From Rummeliibacillus sp. POC4 (GTDB lineage Bacteria > Bacillota > Bacilli > Bacillales_A > Planococcaceae): a stretch of DNA of 32,493 bases. Shown one piece after another: positions 16,243 to 23,867 of the stretch; position 1 is the first letter of the stretch; each line of letters opens with the position of its first letter. Made by a program: the position numbers and the translations under genes. The notes under the pieces are model-generated. The model did no database searches. It was given only the letters and a program-made list of their open reading frames with translations, and was not told where the DNA came from. The stretch spans positions 1-32,493 of the forward strand of contig NZ_QWUA01000056.1 in assembly GCF_003576525.1 (NCBI RefSeq). The letters are read 5' to 3'.

Positions 16243-16944
16243 ATGCGTTATCAAGATGAATTTACAGTAAAAGGGCGAAAAGAACTAAAACATGCTATTT
16301 CACAAATGGATTATACCATTCTGAAAAACAAACTAAAGCATGTGATGACACTTGATACAAATGCCGGACGAGATGGTAAGTACTTTATTCGCAGCGTTTA
16401 TTTCGATAATTTTGATAATAAGATTTTAAACGAGAAAAAAGAAGGCTATTTCAAAAGAGATAAATACCGTGTTCGAATATACGGAAAAAGCTCCGATTTG
16501 ATCAAATTAGAAAAGAAAAGTAAACGAAACAACTTAACTTTTAAAGAAAAATGCTATATTTCAAAACATGAATATGAATGGATAAGAATAGGTGAAATCG
16601 AATGGATGGAAAATGACGAACGGCAACTGATTCGTGAGTTATACATCCAAATGACCTTATATCAGCTCAAGCCAATGACAGTTGTAGACTATGTTCGTGA
16701 GGCGTATATCTACCCATACGGTAATATCCGTGTAACTTTCGATAGTCAGATTAAAACAAGCTTACGAAACGTCGATATTTTTAATCCGGACTTAGCGATG
16801 GTTCCAGTATTCGATCCAACACAGGTTATTTTGGAAGTAAAGTATGACGAATATTTACCAGATATCATCAAGATGACATTACAAATGATGGATCGTAGAC
16901 CAGATGCCTATTCAAAATACCAACTTAGCCGTATGTACGGTTAA
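16243..16944 (+). CDS. VTC-domain protein (polyphosphate polymerase-like, CYTH/TTM fold)
   Basis: 233 residues without signal peptide, hence cytosolic. It resembles the catalytic domain of the yeast polyphosphate polymerase Vtc4, a triphosphate tunnel enzyme that grows polyphosphate from ATP. The expected tunnel residues are present: Arg76 and Arg78 in KYRVRIY, Lys88 and Glu90 in LIKLEKKSK, Arg152 in YVREAY, Arg163 in NIRVTFD, Glu198 and Lys200 in ILEVKYD, and Lys225 in YSKYQ. All look intact, so the protein is probably an active triphosphate-handling enzyme, though bacterial members are little studied. An AAGGAGG site precedes it. It is followed by the DUF4956 membrane protein gene, a common pairing that may mimic the fused membrane part of the yeast VTC complex. 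Confidence 0.85.
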   Translation: MRYQDEFTVKGRKELKHAISQMDYTILKNKLKHVMTLDTNAGRDGKYFIRSVYFDNFDNKILNEKKEGYFKRDKYRVRIYGKSSDLIKLEKKSKRNNLTFKEKCYISKHEYEWIRIGEIEWMENDERQLIRELYIQMTLYQLKPMTVVDYVREAYIYPYGNIRVTFDSQIKTSLRNVDIFNPDLAMVPVFDPTQVILEVKYDEYLPDIIKMTLQMMDRRPDAYSKYQLSRMYG

Positions 16945-16972
16945 ATAAATCATATTTGGAGGAAAAACATTT

Positions 16973-17656
16973 ATGGATAACACAAACTTCAGTGATATTT
17001 TCAAATCAAGTTTTATCGAGAAAACAACAAGTTTTTCACTAACAGATTCCTTAATCGGATTACTCATAGCATTTTTAGTTGGCTTATTTATTTATGCTGT
17101 CTATAAAAAGACATTTTCAGGAGTAATTTACTCACATAGTTTTAATATTTCGTTGATGATTATGACAATGGCTACTGCATTAATTATTATGGGGATTTCA
17201 TCAAACGTTCTATTATCTCTTGGTATGGTCGGTGCATTATCAATTGTTCGATTCCGTACACCTATTAAAGACCCAATGGATTTAGTCTATTTGTTCTGGT
17301 CCATCGTAGCAGGTATTCTATGTGGTGCAGGATTTATTCCATTAGTCATTATAGGTTCTATATTAATTGGTTTGATACTTGTTCTTTTCGTGAACAAAAT
17401 TACGATTGAAAATCCTTACTTGCTTATTGTGAAGTATGATCATGCTTCAGCGGAAGATCCATTGGAAAAAGTGATTAAAGCAAAATCAAAGAAATATGCA
17501 TTAAAGTCAAAATCAATTATGCCTGGCGATGATTTAGAAATCACTTATGAAATTCGCGTAAAGGAAAATGATTCACATTTTATGAATGAGTTAACAGCTA
17601 TTCAAGGTGTTCGATCAGCAGTCATGCTTAGCTATGATGGGAATTTCACAGCGTAA
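16973..17656 (+). CDS. DUF4956 family membrane protein
   Basis: 227 residues. Hydrophobic segments lie at about 25-44, 57-76, 78-93, 104-118 and 120-140. Between the third and fourth is a conserved-looking polar stretch, SIVRFRTPIKDPMD (90-103). The C-terminal 85 residues form a soluble alpha/beta domain that looks ACT-like (LLIVKYD strand, long Lys-rich helix, EITYEIRV strand, final GVRSAVML strand). This four- to five-helix plus ACT layout recalls MgtC proteins, a distant resemblance only. The biochemical role is not known. By position it is the membrane partner of the VTC enzyme and could be a channel for its product or a scaffold. TGGAGG precedes the ATG. Confidence 0.8.
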   Translation: MDNTNFSDIFKSSFIEKTTSFSLTDSLIGLLIAFLVGLFIYAVYKKTFSGVIYSHSFNISLMIMTMATALIIMGISSNVLLSLGMVGALSIVRFRTPIKDPMDLVYLFWSIVAGILCGAGFIPLVIIGSILIGLILVLFVNKITIENPYLLIVKYDHASAEDPLEKVIKAKSKKYALKSKSIMPGDDLEITYEIRVKENDSHFMNELTAIQGVRSAVMLSYDGNFTA

Positions 17657-17682
17657 TAAGAACGATGTAAAGGAGCTACAGC

Positions 17683-19704
17683 ATGATCAAAAATAGAGTT
17701 GTATATAGTATTCTCGCTATGCTCGTGATTGTGTTCATATGTGCCATCGGAATTTTACCAAACTTATCAATAAAAGAAAAGAATATAGAGACAAGTTATG
17801 TCTCACAAGTGTTTAATCACAATAAAGTAACGACAGTGGATATTGAATTATCAGATGATGATTGGAAAGATATGCTTAATAATCCGCTAAAGGAAGAAGT
17901 AAAAGAAGCAACGGTTACGGTTAATGGTAAAAAACTTGAACATGTTGGGGTTCGTACGAAAGGGAATCTATCGTTACGTGAAGTAGCTAATGATGATGAT
18001 TCGGATCGCTACAGTTTAAAGTTAGACTTTGATTATTATAACGATGAGCAAAGTCTATATGGATTAAAAAAATTAAATCTTAATAATAATTATAGTGATG
18101 CCACGCAAATGCGCGAATACCTCTCCTATCAACTAATGGAGAAAATGGGGTTGCCAACACCTTCATATGCATATATGTATGTCACTGTTAACGGTAAGGA
18201 TCGCGGATTATTCCTTGGTGTTGAACAAGTAGATGAAACATTTTTGGCAAAAAATTTCGAGACAAATACGGGTGCACTATATAAACCTGATGGCACAGGC
18301 AGTGACTTAAAGTGGATAAGTGACGATTTAGACGACTATACAGGATTAAACGTTAAAACAAAGATTGACGAGGATTCAGAAAATGCTACGGTAGACTTTT
18401 TGAAGGCTATTAACAATAAAGGAAAGAGCCTTGAAGATACCGCCAATGTGGACAATCTGTTGCGCTACTTTGCAGTAAACACAGCACTTGTCAATTTAGA
18501 TAGTTATCAAGGAAATCTAAAGCACAATTATTATTTGTATGAGGAAAATGGTAAATTTAATATAATTCCTTGGGATTATAATATGTCCTTTGGCGGTTTT
18601 GGTGTAGGAGGAGGCTTTAGAGATCCTCAACCGCAAACAAACACTACAAGTAAACAAACTGATAGTAGAAAGAATACTAATTCTACTAATAGTACGACAA
18701 GGGAAAATAATTCTACAGAACAAAATAGTAATACAACTGAAAATGGTATGCCAACGCCTCCAGATGGTAATGGTCAACCACCACAAGGGCGAAGTGGACA
18801 AATGCCACCTGGCGAAAATGACGATCAAGGTGGAATGCAACCTCCGCAAGGACAAAATGGAGAAGCACCTGCTGCTCCACAGGATAGCAGTAATGCTCAG
18901 AGTGGTGAACAATCAAAAACAAATACAAAAAATGATACAAGTAATGCAAACAAAAAGGGTAATGTAGGCCAAAAAGCTGCTGGAGCTTCCAATAGTGATT
19001 TACTAGCAGAATCTAGTATCAACTTTAGTATCACGACGCCAATATCCGGAACAACTTTAGAAGAAAGACCATTACTTAATGTATTGCTATCAAATGACCA
19101 ATATAAAGAAAAATATGAAGGTTACTTAAAGAAAGTGGCAACAAGTTATTTAACGGAAAATCAAATTGCGGTAGAAACAGCGAAGATTGCGAAGTTAATT
19201 AAACCTTATGTAGAAAAAGATCCTACAAAATTCTTTACGAAGGAGGATTTTGAAAAAGCTGTTTTAGGTGATAATAGTTTACCAGAATTTGCTAAACAAC
19301 GTTCTAAATCTATATTAAAGCAACTTTCAGGTGAATTGAATGTCGATAATACTCCATCAAATGAAGATGATAAAGCGTCAACAAATGATCTAACAAAATC
19401 AAAAGACAATGAAAGAAAACAAAAACAAAAGGATAGAGATACATCTACCAATAAAAATGCTGCAAAAGGAAATGGAATGGGTCAAGAACCTAATGTTGCA
19501 ATGGCCTTTGGAGGTAATGGTCAAGGCCAACCAGGAGGGAATATGGGGCAAGGTGGTCCACAAAATGTAGGACAGAACCAAGTAGAAACAGGAACATCCA
19601 AAGAGACTCTGATAATGGATGGAATCGCTACAAGTGTGTTACTACTTGCTATTATTGCTGTTTTTATATTTAAACGTAGGGGCCGTAAATTAAACAAAAG
19701 ATAA
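17683..19704 (+). CDS. Surface-anchored CotH-family protein kinase with disordered insert
   Basis: 673 residues. A membrane helix (5-27) anchors the N-terminus and another (about 645-663), followed by a basic tail RRGRKLNKR, anchors the C-terminus, leaving the bulk outside. CotH proteins are atypical secreted kinases; B. subtilis CotH phosphorylates spore coat proteins. Kinase landmarks are present: RTKGNLS (91-97), SLKLDFD with Lys113, a YLSYQLMEKMGLPTP segment, the catalytic Asp273 in NLDSYQGN and metal-binding Asp298 in PWDYN. Right after it a 130-residue Asn/Gln/Pro/Gly-rich linker (311-440) interrupts the fold; a second one spans 552-640. AAAGGAG precedes the ATG. As the last operon gene it is probably the effector; its substrate is unknown. 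Confidence 0.87.
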   Translation: MIKNRVVYSILAMLVIVFICAIGILPNLSIKEKNIETSYVSQVFNHNKVTTVDIELSDDDWKDMLNNPLKEEVKEATVTVNGKKLEHVGVRTKGNLSLREVANDDDSDRYSLKLDFDYYNDEQSLYGLKKLNLNNNYSDATQMREYLSYQLMEKMGLPTPSYAYMYVTVNGKDRGLFLGVEQVDETFLAKNFETNTGALYKPDGTGSDLKWISDDLDDYTGLNVKTKIDEDSENATVDFLKAINNKGKSLEDTANVDNLLRYFAVNTALVNLDSYQGNLKHNYYLYEENGKFNIIPWDYNMSFGGFGVGGGFRDPQPQTNTTSKQTDSRKNTNSTNSTTRENNSTEQNSNTTENGMPTPPDGNGQPPQGRSGQMPPGENDDQGGMQPPQGQNGEAPAAPQDSSNAQSGEQSKTNTKNDTSNANKKGNVGQKAAGASNSDLLAESSINFSITTPISGTTLEERPLLNVLLSNDQYKEKYEGYLKKVATSYLTENQIAVETAKIAKLIKPYVEKDPTKFFTKEDFEKAVLGDNSLPEFAKQRSKSILKQLSGELNVDNTPSNEDDKASTNDLTKSKDNERKQKQKDRDTSTNKNAAKGNGMGQEPNVAMAFGGNGQGQPGGNMGQGGPQNVGQNQVETGTSKETLIMDGIATSVLLLAIIAVFIFKRRGRKLNKR

Positions 19705-19723
19705 TAAATAGAGTGTTGTTACC

Positions 19724-19757
19724 CACTGCTCGTATCTGTTTGACGATGCGGGCAGTG
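19724..19757 (+). terminator. Strong hairpin after the CotH gene
   Basis: A 13-bp stem with two G-U pairs (19724-19736 with 19745-19757, 8-nt loop) lies 20 nt after the stop codon. No T-run follows, so it may protect the mRNA 3' end or add to the terminator further down. Confidence 0.5.
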
Positions 19758-19787
19758 AAATCCCACCCAATTTTACACTTACACATG

Positions 19788-19842
19788 CAAAAGGCTTTAC
19801 TCGATTGTCTAGCACAACGATTGAGTAAGCCTTTTGTTCTTT
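19788..19842 (+). terminator. Terminator of the foldase-VTC-CotH operon
   Basis: A long stem, CAAAAGGCTT at the base (19788-19797) pairing with AAGCCTTTTG (19827-19836) and extending upward through ACTC/GAGT, is followed by TTCTTTT. It can work on both strands. Confidence 0.85.
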
Positions 19843-19906
19843 TATATGAATGCTATCCTTTCTAATTTCTCAAAGACAAGTCATTTTGTTCACCTTTTCT
19901 TTTTAA

Positions 19907-19923
19907 ATATTTTAATATTAAAT
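19907..19923. repeat. 17-bp AT-rich element shared with the SDR-marR promoter
   Basis: ATATTTTAATATTAAAT, containing the perfect 12-bp palindrome TTTAATATTAAA, occurs here, about 70 nt before the methyltransferase genes, and identically at 23025-23041 before the SDR gene. It could be an operator of the same MarR-type regulator, but AT-rich coincidence is possible. Confidence 0.35.
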
Positions 19924-19990
19924 TGTAACTTTAGAAAAGTGATGTTGAAACAAAGTGGTTTAATATAAAAATTAAATGAGGTGTCTTTCA

Positions 19991-20578
19991 GTGGATGATC
20001 AATTTCTACATATACAAACAACTGAAATAAAGGATTTACCACTCTTCTCTAACTATTATCCGTATGAGCCAACACCTTATGATGTATTAGACTTATGCTT
20101 TGATAATATTGAATTAGCACAAGATGATTGTTTTGTAGACTTTGGATGTGGAAAAGGAAGAGTAGTGTTTTATGTGAATCATCGTTATCATATCGATACT
20201 CTTGGCATTGAAATAAACAAAAATTATATACAAGACGCTTACCAAAATAAAATGCAATATGTAAAGAATCATCATTTAGCAGAGAAATCGGTGAACTTCC
20301 TGAATGCTAAAGCTGAACAATACAAAATACAACCGACAGATAATATCTTCTTTTTCTTTAATCCTTTTTCAGTACAGATTTTCCGGAAAGTAATTTATAA
20401 TATCTTGAAATCACAGCAAGGCAATTCTCGAAAGATTTATGTGATATTATATTACCCCTCTTTTGAGTATATTCAATACTTAAAAAGCGAAACAAAATTT
20501 AAAGTTATAAAGGATGTTCTAGTGCCAAATCAATTTGCTTATAATACGCATGAGCGAATTATGATTTTTGAATATTAG
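19991..20578 (+). CDS. Small class I SAM-dependent methyltransferase-like protein
   Basis: 195 residues with the SAM-binding motif I VDFGCGKGRV and motif II LGIEINKNYI, followed by a NAKAEQY acidic-loop region and FFFFNPFS, which stands where the motif IV D/N-P-P-x site occurs. The target cannot be told. The open frame begins at ATG 19976, but that codon has no ribosome binding site, whereas the GAGGTG that follows it fits the GTG at 19991 with 7-nt spacing, so I use the GTG. A second methyltransferase gene follows after 13 nt, so the two are co-transcribed. Confidence 0.75.
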   Translation: MDDQFLHIQTTEIKDLPLFSNYYPYEPTPYDVLDLCFDNIELAQDDCFVDFGCGKGRVVFYVNHRYHIDTLGIEINKNYIQDAYQNKMQYVKNHHLAEKSVNFLNAKAEQYKIQPTDNIFFFFNPFSVQIFRKVIYNILKSQQGNSRKIYVILYYPSFEYIQYLKSETKFKVIKDVLVPNQFAYNTHERIMIFEY

Positions 20579-20591
20579 GAGGATTGTTGAT

Positions 20592-21188
20592 ATGACAAAT
20601 TTATGGAATGAACGATTTAACACAACTGAATATATATATGGTGAGGAACCAAATGCCTTTATTAAAGAATACACCTTTCAATTAGAAAATCTTAAGAAAG
20701 TTGCTGCATTTGCAGAAGGTGAAGGGCGAAATGCTATATTTTTAGCTAAATCAGGACATGATGTTACAACTTTTGACTATGCAGAAAGCGGCTTAAACAA
20801 AACAGTACAATTGGCAGAAAAAAATAATGTAAAAGTGAAGACTGTACAGGTAGATTTATTAGAGGGTTCTGTGCCAAATGAACAATTCGATGCAGCAATC
20901 ATGGTATTTGGACATTTTCGAAAAGAAGACCAGAGAAATGTATTTGAGAAAATTTTAAAATCGGTTAAGCCTGGTGGCAAAATAATGATGGAGTTGTATT
21001 CTGAAAAACAACTCGACTATCGGACTGGTGGACCTAAGAAATTAGAGATGCTCTATAAACCCCAAGATATTTTAGATTGGTGTGAAAACTATAAAATAGT
21101 TCACTTTTTTGTAGGGGAGCAGTCAAGACAAGAAGGGACACTTCATACAGGACTGGCCCATGTTATCCAACTTATTATTGAGAAATAG
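20592..21188 (+). CDS. Class I SAM-dependent methyltransferase (TehB-like)
   Basis: 198 residues. It has the TehB/thiopurine-methyltransferase-like start (LWNERFNTTEYIYGEEPNAF), motif I VAAFAEGEGRNAIFLA, motif II VTTFDYAESGL and motif IV FDAAIMVFGHF. This family methylates small molecules, including tellurite or other oxyanions, but the substrate here is unknown. The open frame extends upstream to 20568 overlapping the previous gene; ATG 20592 with GGAGGA 8 nt before it is the supported start. A terminator follows. Confidence 0.82.
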   Translation: MTNLWNERFNTTEYIYGEEPNAFIKEYTFQLENLKKVAAFAEGEGRNAIFLAKSGHDVTTFDYAESGLNKTVQLAEKNNVKVKTVQVDLLEGSVPNEQFDAAIMVFGHFRKEDQRNVFEKILKSVKPGGKIMMELYSEKQLDYRTGGPKKLEMLYKPQDILDWCENYKIVHFFVGEQSRQEGTLHTGLAHVIQLIIEK

Positions 21189-21198
21189 TAAATATGAA

Positions 21199-21240
21199 GG
21201 CAACTCTAATGTTTAATTTAGGGTTGTCTATTTTTATTTT
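21199..21240 (+). terminator. Terminator of the methyltransferase pair
   Basis: GGCAACTCTAA (21199-21209) pairs with TTAGGGTTGTC (21218-21228) with two G-U pairs, followed by TATTTTTATTTT. Confidence 0.85.
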
Positions 21241-21266
21241 ATAGAAGGTAATTCCTAGTAGACTAC

Positions 21267-21332
21267 TTGAAATTGAAAACTAAGTTTGATATGATGAGAA
21301 AGTTCATTTTTAATAGTTATCATTGTTAACTA
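21267..21332 (+). promoter_or_regulatory. Promoter and operator candidate of the marR-MFS operon
   Basis: TTGAAA (21267-21272) and TATGAT (21290-21295) are 17 bp apart. The palindrome TAGTTATCATTGTTAACTA (21314-21332; 6-bp arms, 7-bp centre) lies just downstream of the expected start site, where a MarR repressor encoded by the first gene could block transcription. Confidence 0.55.
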
Positions 21333-21351
21333 ATTTGAAAAGGAGATTTAT

Positions 21352-21774
21352 ATGACTGCTTTTAGAACTTTATTTCATCAATTAGTTTTAACATACAGAC
21401 CATTTGAAACGCAGTTAAATGAGAGGCTTGCAACGCATCATTTACACCGAGCTGAATGGTCTGTTTTGTATTATTTAGTGAACTCTGAATCGATGACATT
21501 AGTAGAAATGGCAAGACTTCTGAGTGTAGAAAAGCCTAATATTACGAGGACGATGAAGAGTTTAATAGAACAAGGTCTTGTAGAGGCTAAGCCCGGGAAA
21601 GACAAACGTGAAAAGCATATGGTGGTAACAGCTAAGGGCCTAGAGATTTATAAGGAAATACGGGTGACTGTTGATGTATTTGAACAGCAAATACTAAAAG
21701 GAATCCCAGAAGAAGAACAACTAGTATTTATGCGAACGATGAAAAAAATTAGAGGGAATTTATTAAATAGATAG
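21352..21774 (+). CDS. MarR-family transcriptional regulator
   Basis: 140 residues, the usual size. The winged helix-turn-helix spans about 35-100: LVEMARLLSVEKPNITRTMKSL as helix-turn-helix and the wing PGKDKREKHMVV with the Asp-Lys-Arg found in the family (usually D-x-R). AAGGAG precedes the ATG. It is co-transcribed with the MFS exporter 10 nt downstream, so it probably represses the pair and is released by the exporter's substrate. The arrangement resembles B. subtilis YwoH/YwoG only in type. Confidence 0.88.
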   Translation: MTAFRTLFHQLVLTYRPFETQLNERLATHHLHRAEWSVLYYLVNSESMTLVEMARLLSVEKPNITRTMKSLIEQGLVEAKPGKDKREKHMVVTAKGLEIYKEIRVTVDVFEQQILKGIPEEEQLVFMRTMKKIRGNLLNR

Positions 21775-21784
21775 GGGTCTTCCA

Positions 21785-22984
21785 ATGAGTCATGCGAAAG
21801 AAAAATTATGGTCAAAAGATTTTGTCATTATGTCGATCATTAACTTTATCATTTTAGTTATTTTTTATTTGTTAATGGTAACGATGGCATCATTTGCAGT
21901 GAAGGAATATCATGCTTCAACAAGCCAGGCAGGTCTGGTGACAGGGATTTATATTATTGGTACTTTAATAGGTAGACTTGGAACGGGGAGAGTAATCGAC
22001 CAATTCGGACGTAAAAAAGTGCTTATTATTGGTTTAGCTCTGTTTGTGCTAACAATGTCACTTTATTTCATTAATGCGGGGATTACTGTTTTGCTTTTAT
22101 GTCGATTAGTTCATGGTATATCTGTTGGGATTGCGTCAACAGCAACAGGTACTATTGTGGCACAAATTCTTCCGCAATCTCGTAAAGGTGAAGGAATTGG
22201 CTATTATAGTATGAGTGCTACACTAGGGACTGCAATAGGTCCGTTTATAGGAATTATGATGAGTCAACATTCATCTTATAGTATGATCTTTTTACTATGT
22301 ATGTTATTAGGTATTATCTGTTTAGTTATATCGTTAATGGCGAAAGTTCCCCCAGTACCAGGAGTACCAGATTCTCAAGCATCTTCAAAGGGATTCAGTA
22401 TCTCACAATACTTAGAACCAAAGGCGATACCAGTTGCTATTATTACAATTTTTATTGCTTTTGGATATGCAGGTATTCTTTCCTTTATTAACTTTTTTGC
22501 TAAAGAACGTGATTTAGTAGCAGCATCAAGTTTCTTCTTTCTTGTATATGCTATTGCTATTTTAGTAACACGCCCATTTACCGGAAGATTAATGGATACG
22601 AAAGGTGCAAACTTTGTAATGTATCCATGTTTTGTTCTGTTTGCACTAGGTTTACTTTTGCTAAGTACTTCTCATAGCGGTGTCGTATTGTTATTATCAG
22701 GTGCCATGATTGGTGCAGGTTATGGGAATCTATCCTCAACAGCACAGGCCATTGCTGTAAAGTTGACACCTCCACATCGTATGGGATTAGCAACATCAAC
22801 TTACTTTATCGCATTAGATGGTGGTTTAGGTGTAGGACCATATTTACTGGGGTATATTATTCCATTGCTTGGTTATGGAAAATTATATGTATCATTAAGC
22901 ATTTTCATTTTCATCACCATTGCAATTTATTTCATACTTCATGGAAGAAAAGATCATCTAATCTTGGAGAAAAAAGTAGGGTAA
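21785..22984 (+). CDS. MFS transporter, probable drug efflux
   Basis: 399 residues with about 12 membrane helices. Motif A between helices 2 and 3 is clear (GRLGTGRVIDQFGRKK, about 63-78) and a motif C-like GTAIGPFIG lies in helix 5, which marks the drug:proton antiporter subgroups. A weaker motif A copy, RPFTGRLMDTKG, appears in the second half. An AGGGG site precedes the ATG. Being in an operon with a MarR repressor supports toxic-compound export. No terminator with a clear T-run was seen; the AT-rich inverted repeat at 23022-23062 follows. Confidence 0.87.
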   Translation: MSHAKEKLWSKDFVIMSIINFIILVIFYLLMVTMASFAVKEYHASTSQAGLVTGIYIIGTLIGRLGTGRVIDQFGRKKVLIIGLALFVLTMSLYFINAGITVLLLCRLVHGISVGIASTATGTIVAQILPQSRKGEGIGYYSMSATLGTAIGPFIGIMMSQHSSYSMIFLLCMLLGIICLVISLMAKVPPVPGVPDSQASSKGFSISQYLEPKAIPVAIITIFIAFGYAGILSFINFFAKERDLVAASSFFFLVYAIAILVTRPFTGRLMDTKGANFVMYPCFVLFALGLLLLSTSHSGVVLLLSGAMIGAGYGNLSSTAQAIAVKLTPPHRMGLATSTYFIALDGGLGVGPYLLGYIIPLLGYGKLYVSLSIFIFITIAIYFILHGRKDHLILEKKVG

Positions 22985-23021
22985 TTTTTTCATTTTAGAG
23001 CATTCTTTTATTGTAAGGTGT

Positions 23022-23062
23022 AATATATTTTAATATTAAATATTTTAGTGTTAAAATATATT
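23022..23062. promoter_or_regulatory. Double palindrome, operator candidate of the SDR-marR operon
   Basis: Perfect 12-bp inverted arms AATATATTTTAA (23022-23033) and TTAAAATATATT (23051-23062) enclose two smaller palindromes, TTTAATATTAAA (23029-23040) and TTTTAGTGTTAAAA (23043-23056), centred 15 bp apart. This is the layout expected for two MarR dimers, about 27 nt before the SDR start. Confidence 0.5.
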
Positions 23063-23088
23063 TATTCGAAATAAAGGAGATGTAAACA

Positions 23089-23844
23089 ATGGGAAAATTA
23101 GATGGCAAAGTTGCTATTATTACTGGTGGTGCAGGCGGTATCGGTAGTGGTATGGCAAAAGCAATGGTTAAAGAAGGCGCTATCGTAACAATCGTTGATT
23201 TAAATGAAGAAACAGGAAAAGCGATGGAGAAAGAATTACAACAATATTCTCCAGAATCCATGTTCATGCAAGTAAACTTAATGGACCGCAATAAGTTAGG
23301 GAATATTGTTGAAACAGTTGTTAAAAAATATGGTAAACTAGATGTCTTAGTAAACAATGCACATGCTTCAAGACAAAAGCCATTCATGGAAACTACACAA
23401 GAAGATATCGATCTTTCTTTCGGTACAGGTTTTTATCCGACATTCTATTTAATGCAAGCAGCATTCCCTTATTTAAAAGAAACCAAAGGTAATATTATCA
23501 ACTTTGCATCAGGCGCTGGCTTAAATGGCGATCCCACACAAGCTGCATATGCTGCTGCAAAAGAAGCTATTCGCGGTATTACACGAGTAGCTGCTCGTGA
23601 ATGGGGACAATATGGTATTAATATTAACCTTATTAGCCCAATTGCTCTTTCACCAGGTGTAGAAGCATGGTCTAAAGCTCAACCTGAATACTATGAAGCA
23701 GTTAAAAATAAAATTCCAATGGGCCGTTTTGGTGATGTTGAAAAAGATATTGGCCGTGTCGCTGTATTTTTAGCATCTGAGGATTCAAAATATATTACTG
23801 GTCAAACAATTATGACTGATGGTGGAGCAACTATGCTTCGATAG
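23089..23844 (+). CDS. Short-chain dehydrogenase/reductase
   Basis: Classical SDR oxidoreductase, 251 residues, Rossmann fold. Cofactor loop TGGAGGIG (12-19), Asp37 at the end of the second strand (favouring NAD(H) over NADP(H)), NNAH at 89-92, and the catalytic Ser141, Tyr154 and Lys158 (YAAAK). The C-terminal ITGQTIMTDGGAT is typical. The substrate is not apparent. AAAGGAG precedes the ATG. It is followed after 23 nt by a marR gene, so the enzyme is probably induced by a small aromatic or lipophilic compound. Confidence 0.93.
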   Translation: MGKLDGKVAIITGGAGGIGSGMAKAMVKEGAIVTIVDLNEETGKAMEKELQQYSPESMFMQVNLMDRNKLGNIVETVVKKYGKLDVLVNNAHASRQKPFMETTQEDIDLSFGTGFYPTFYLMQAAFPYLKETKGNIINFASGAGLNGDPTQAAYAAAKEAIRGITRVAAREWGQYGININLISPIALSPGVEAWSKAQPEYYEAVKNKIPMGRFGDVEKDIGRVAVFLASEDSKYITGQTIMTDGGATMLR

Positions 23845-23867
23845 TATTTTGGAGTTAGGAGGACGTT

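Noticed and set aside
18517-18967. Several open frames on both strands inside the low-complexity part of the CotH-family gene
   Set aside because: They arise from the biased codons of the Asn/Gln/Pro/Gly-rich linker, have repetitive His/Leu/Tyr composition and no start signals.
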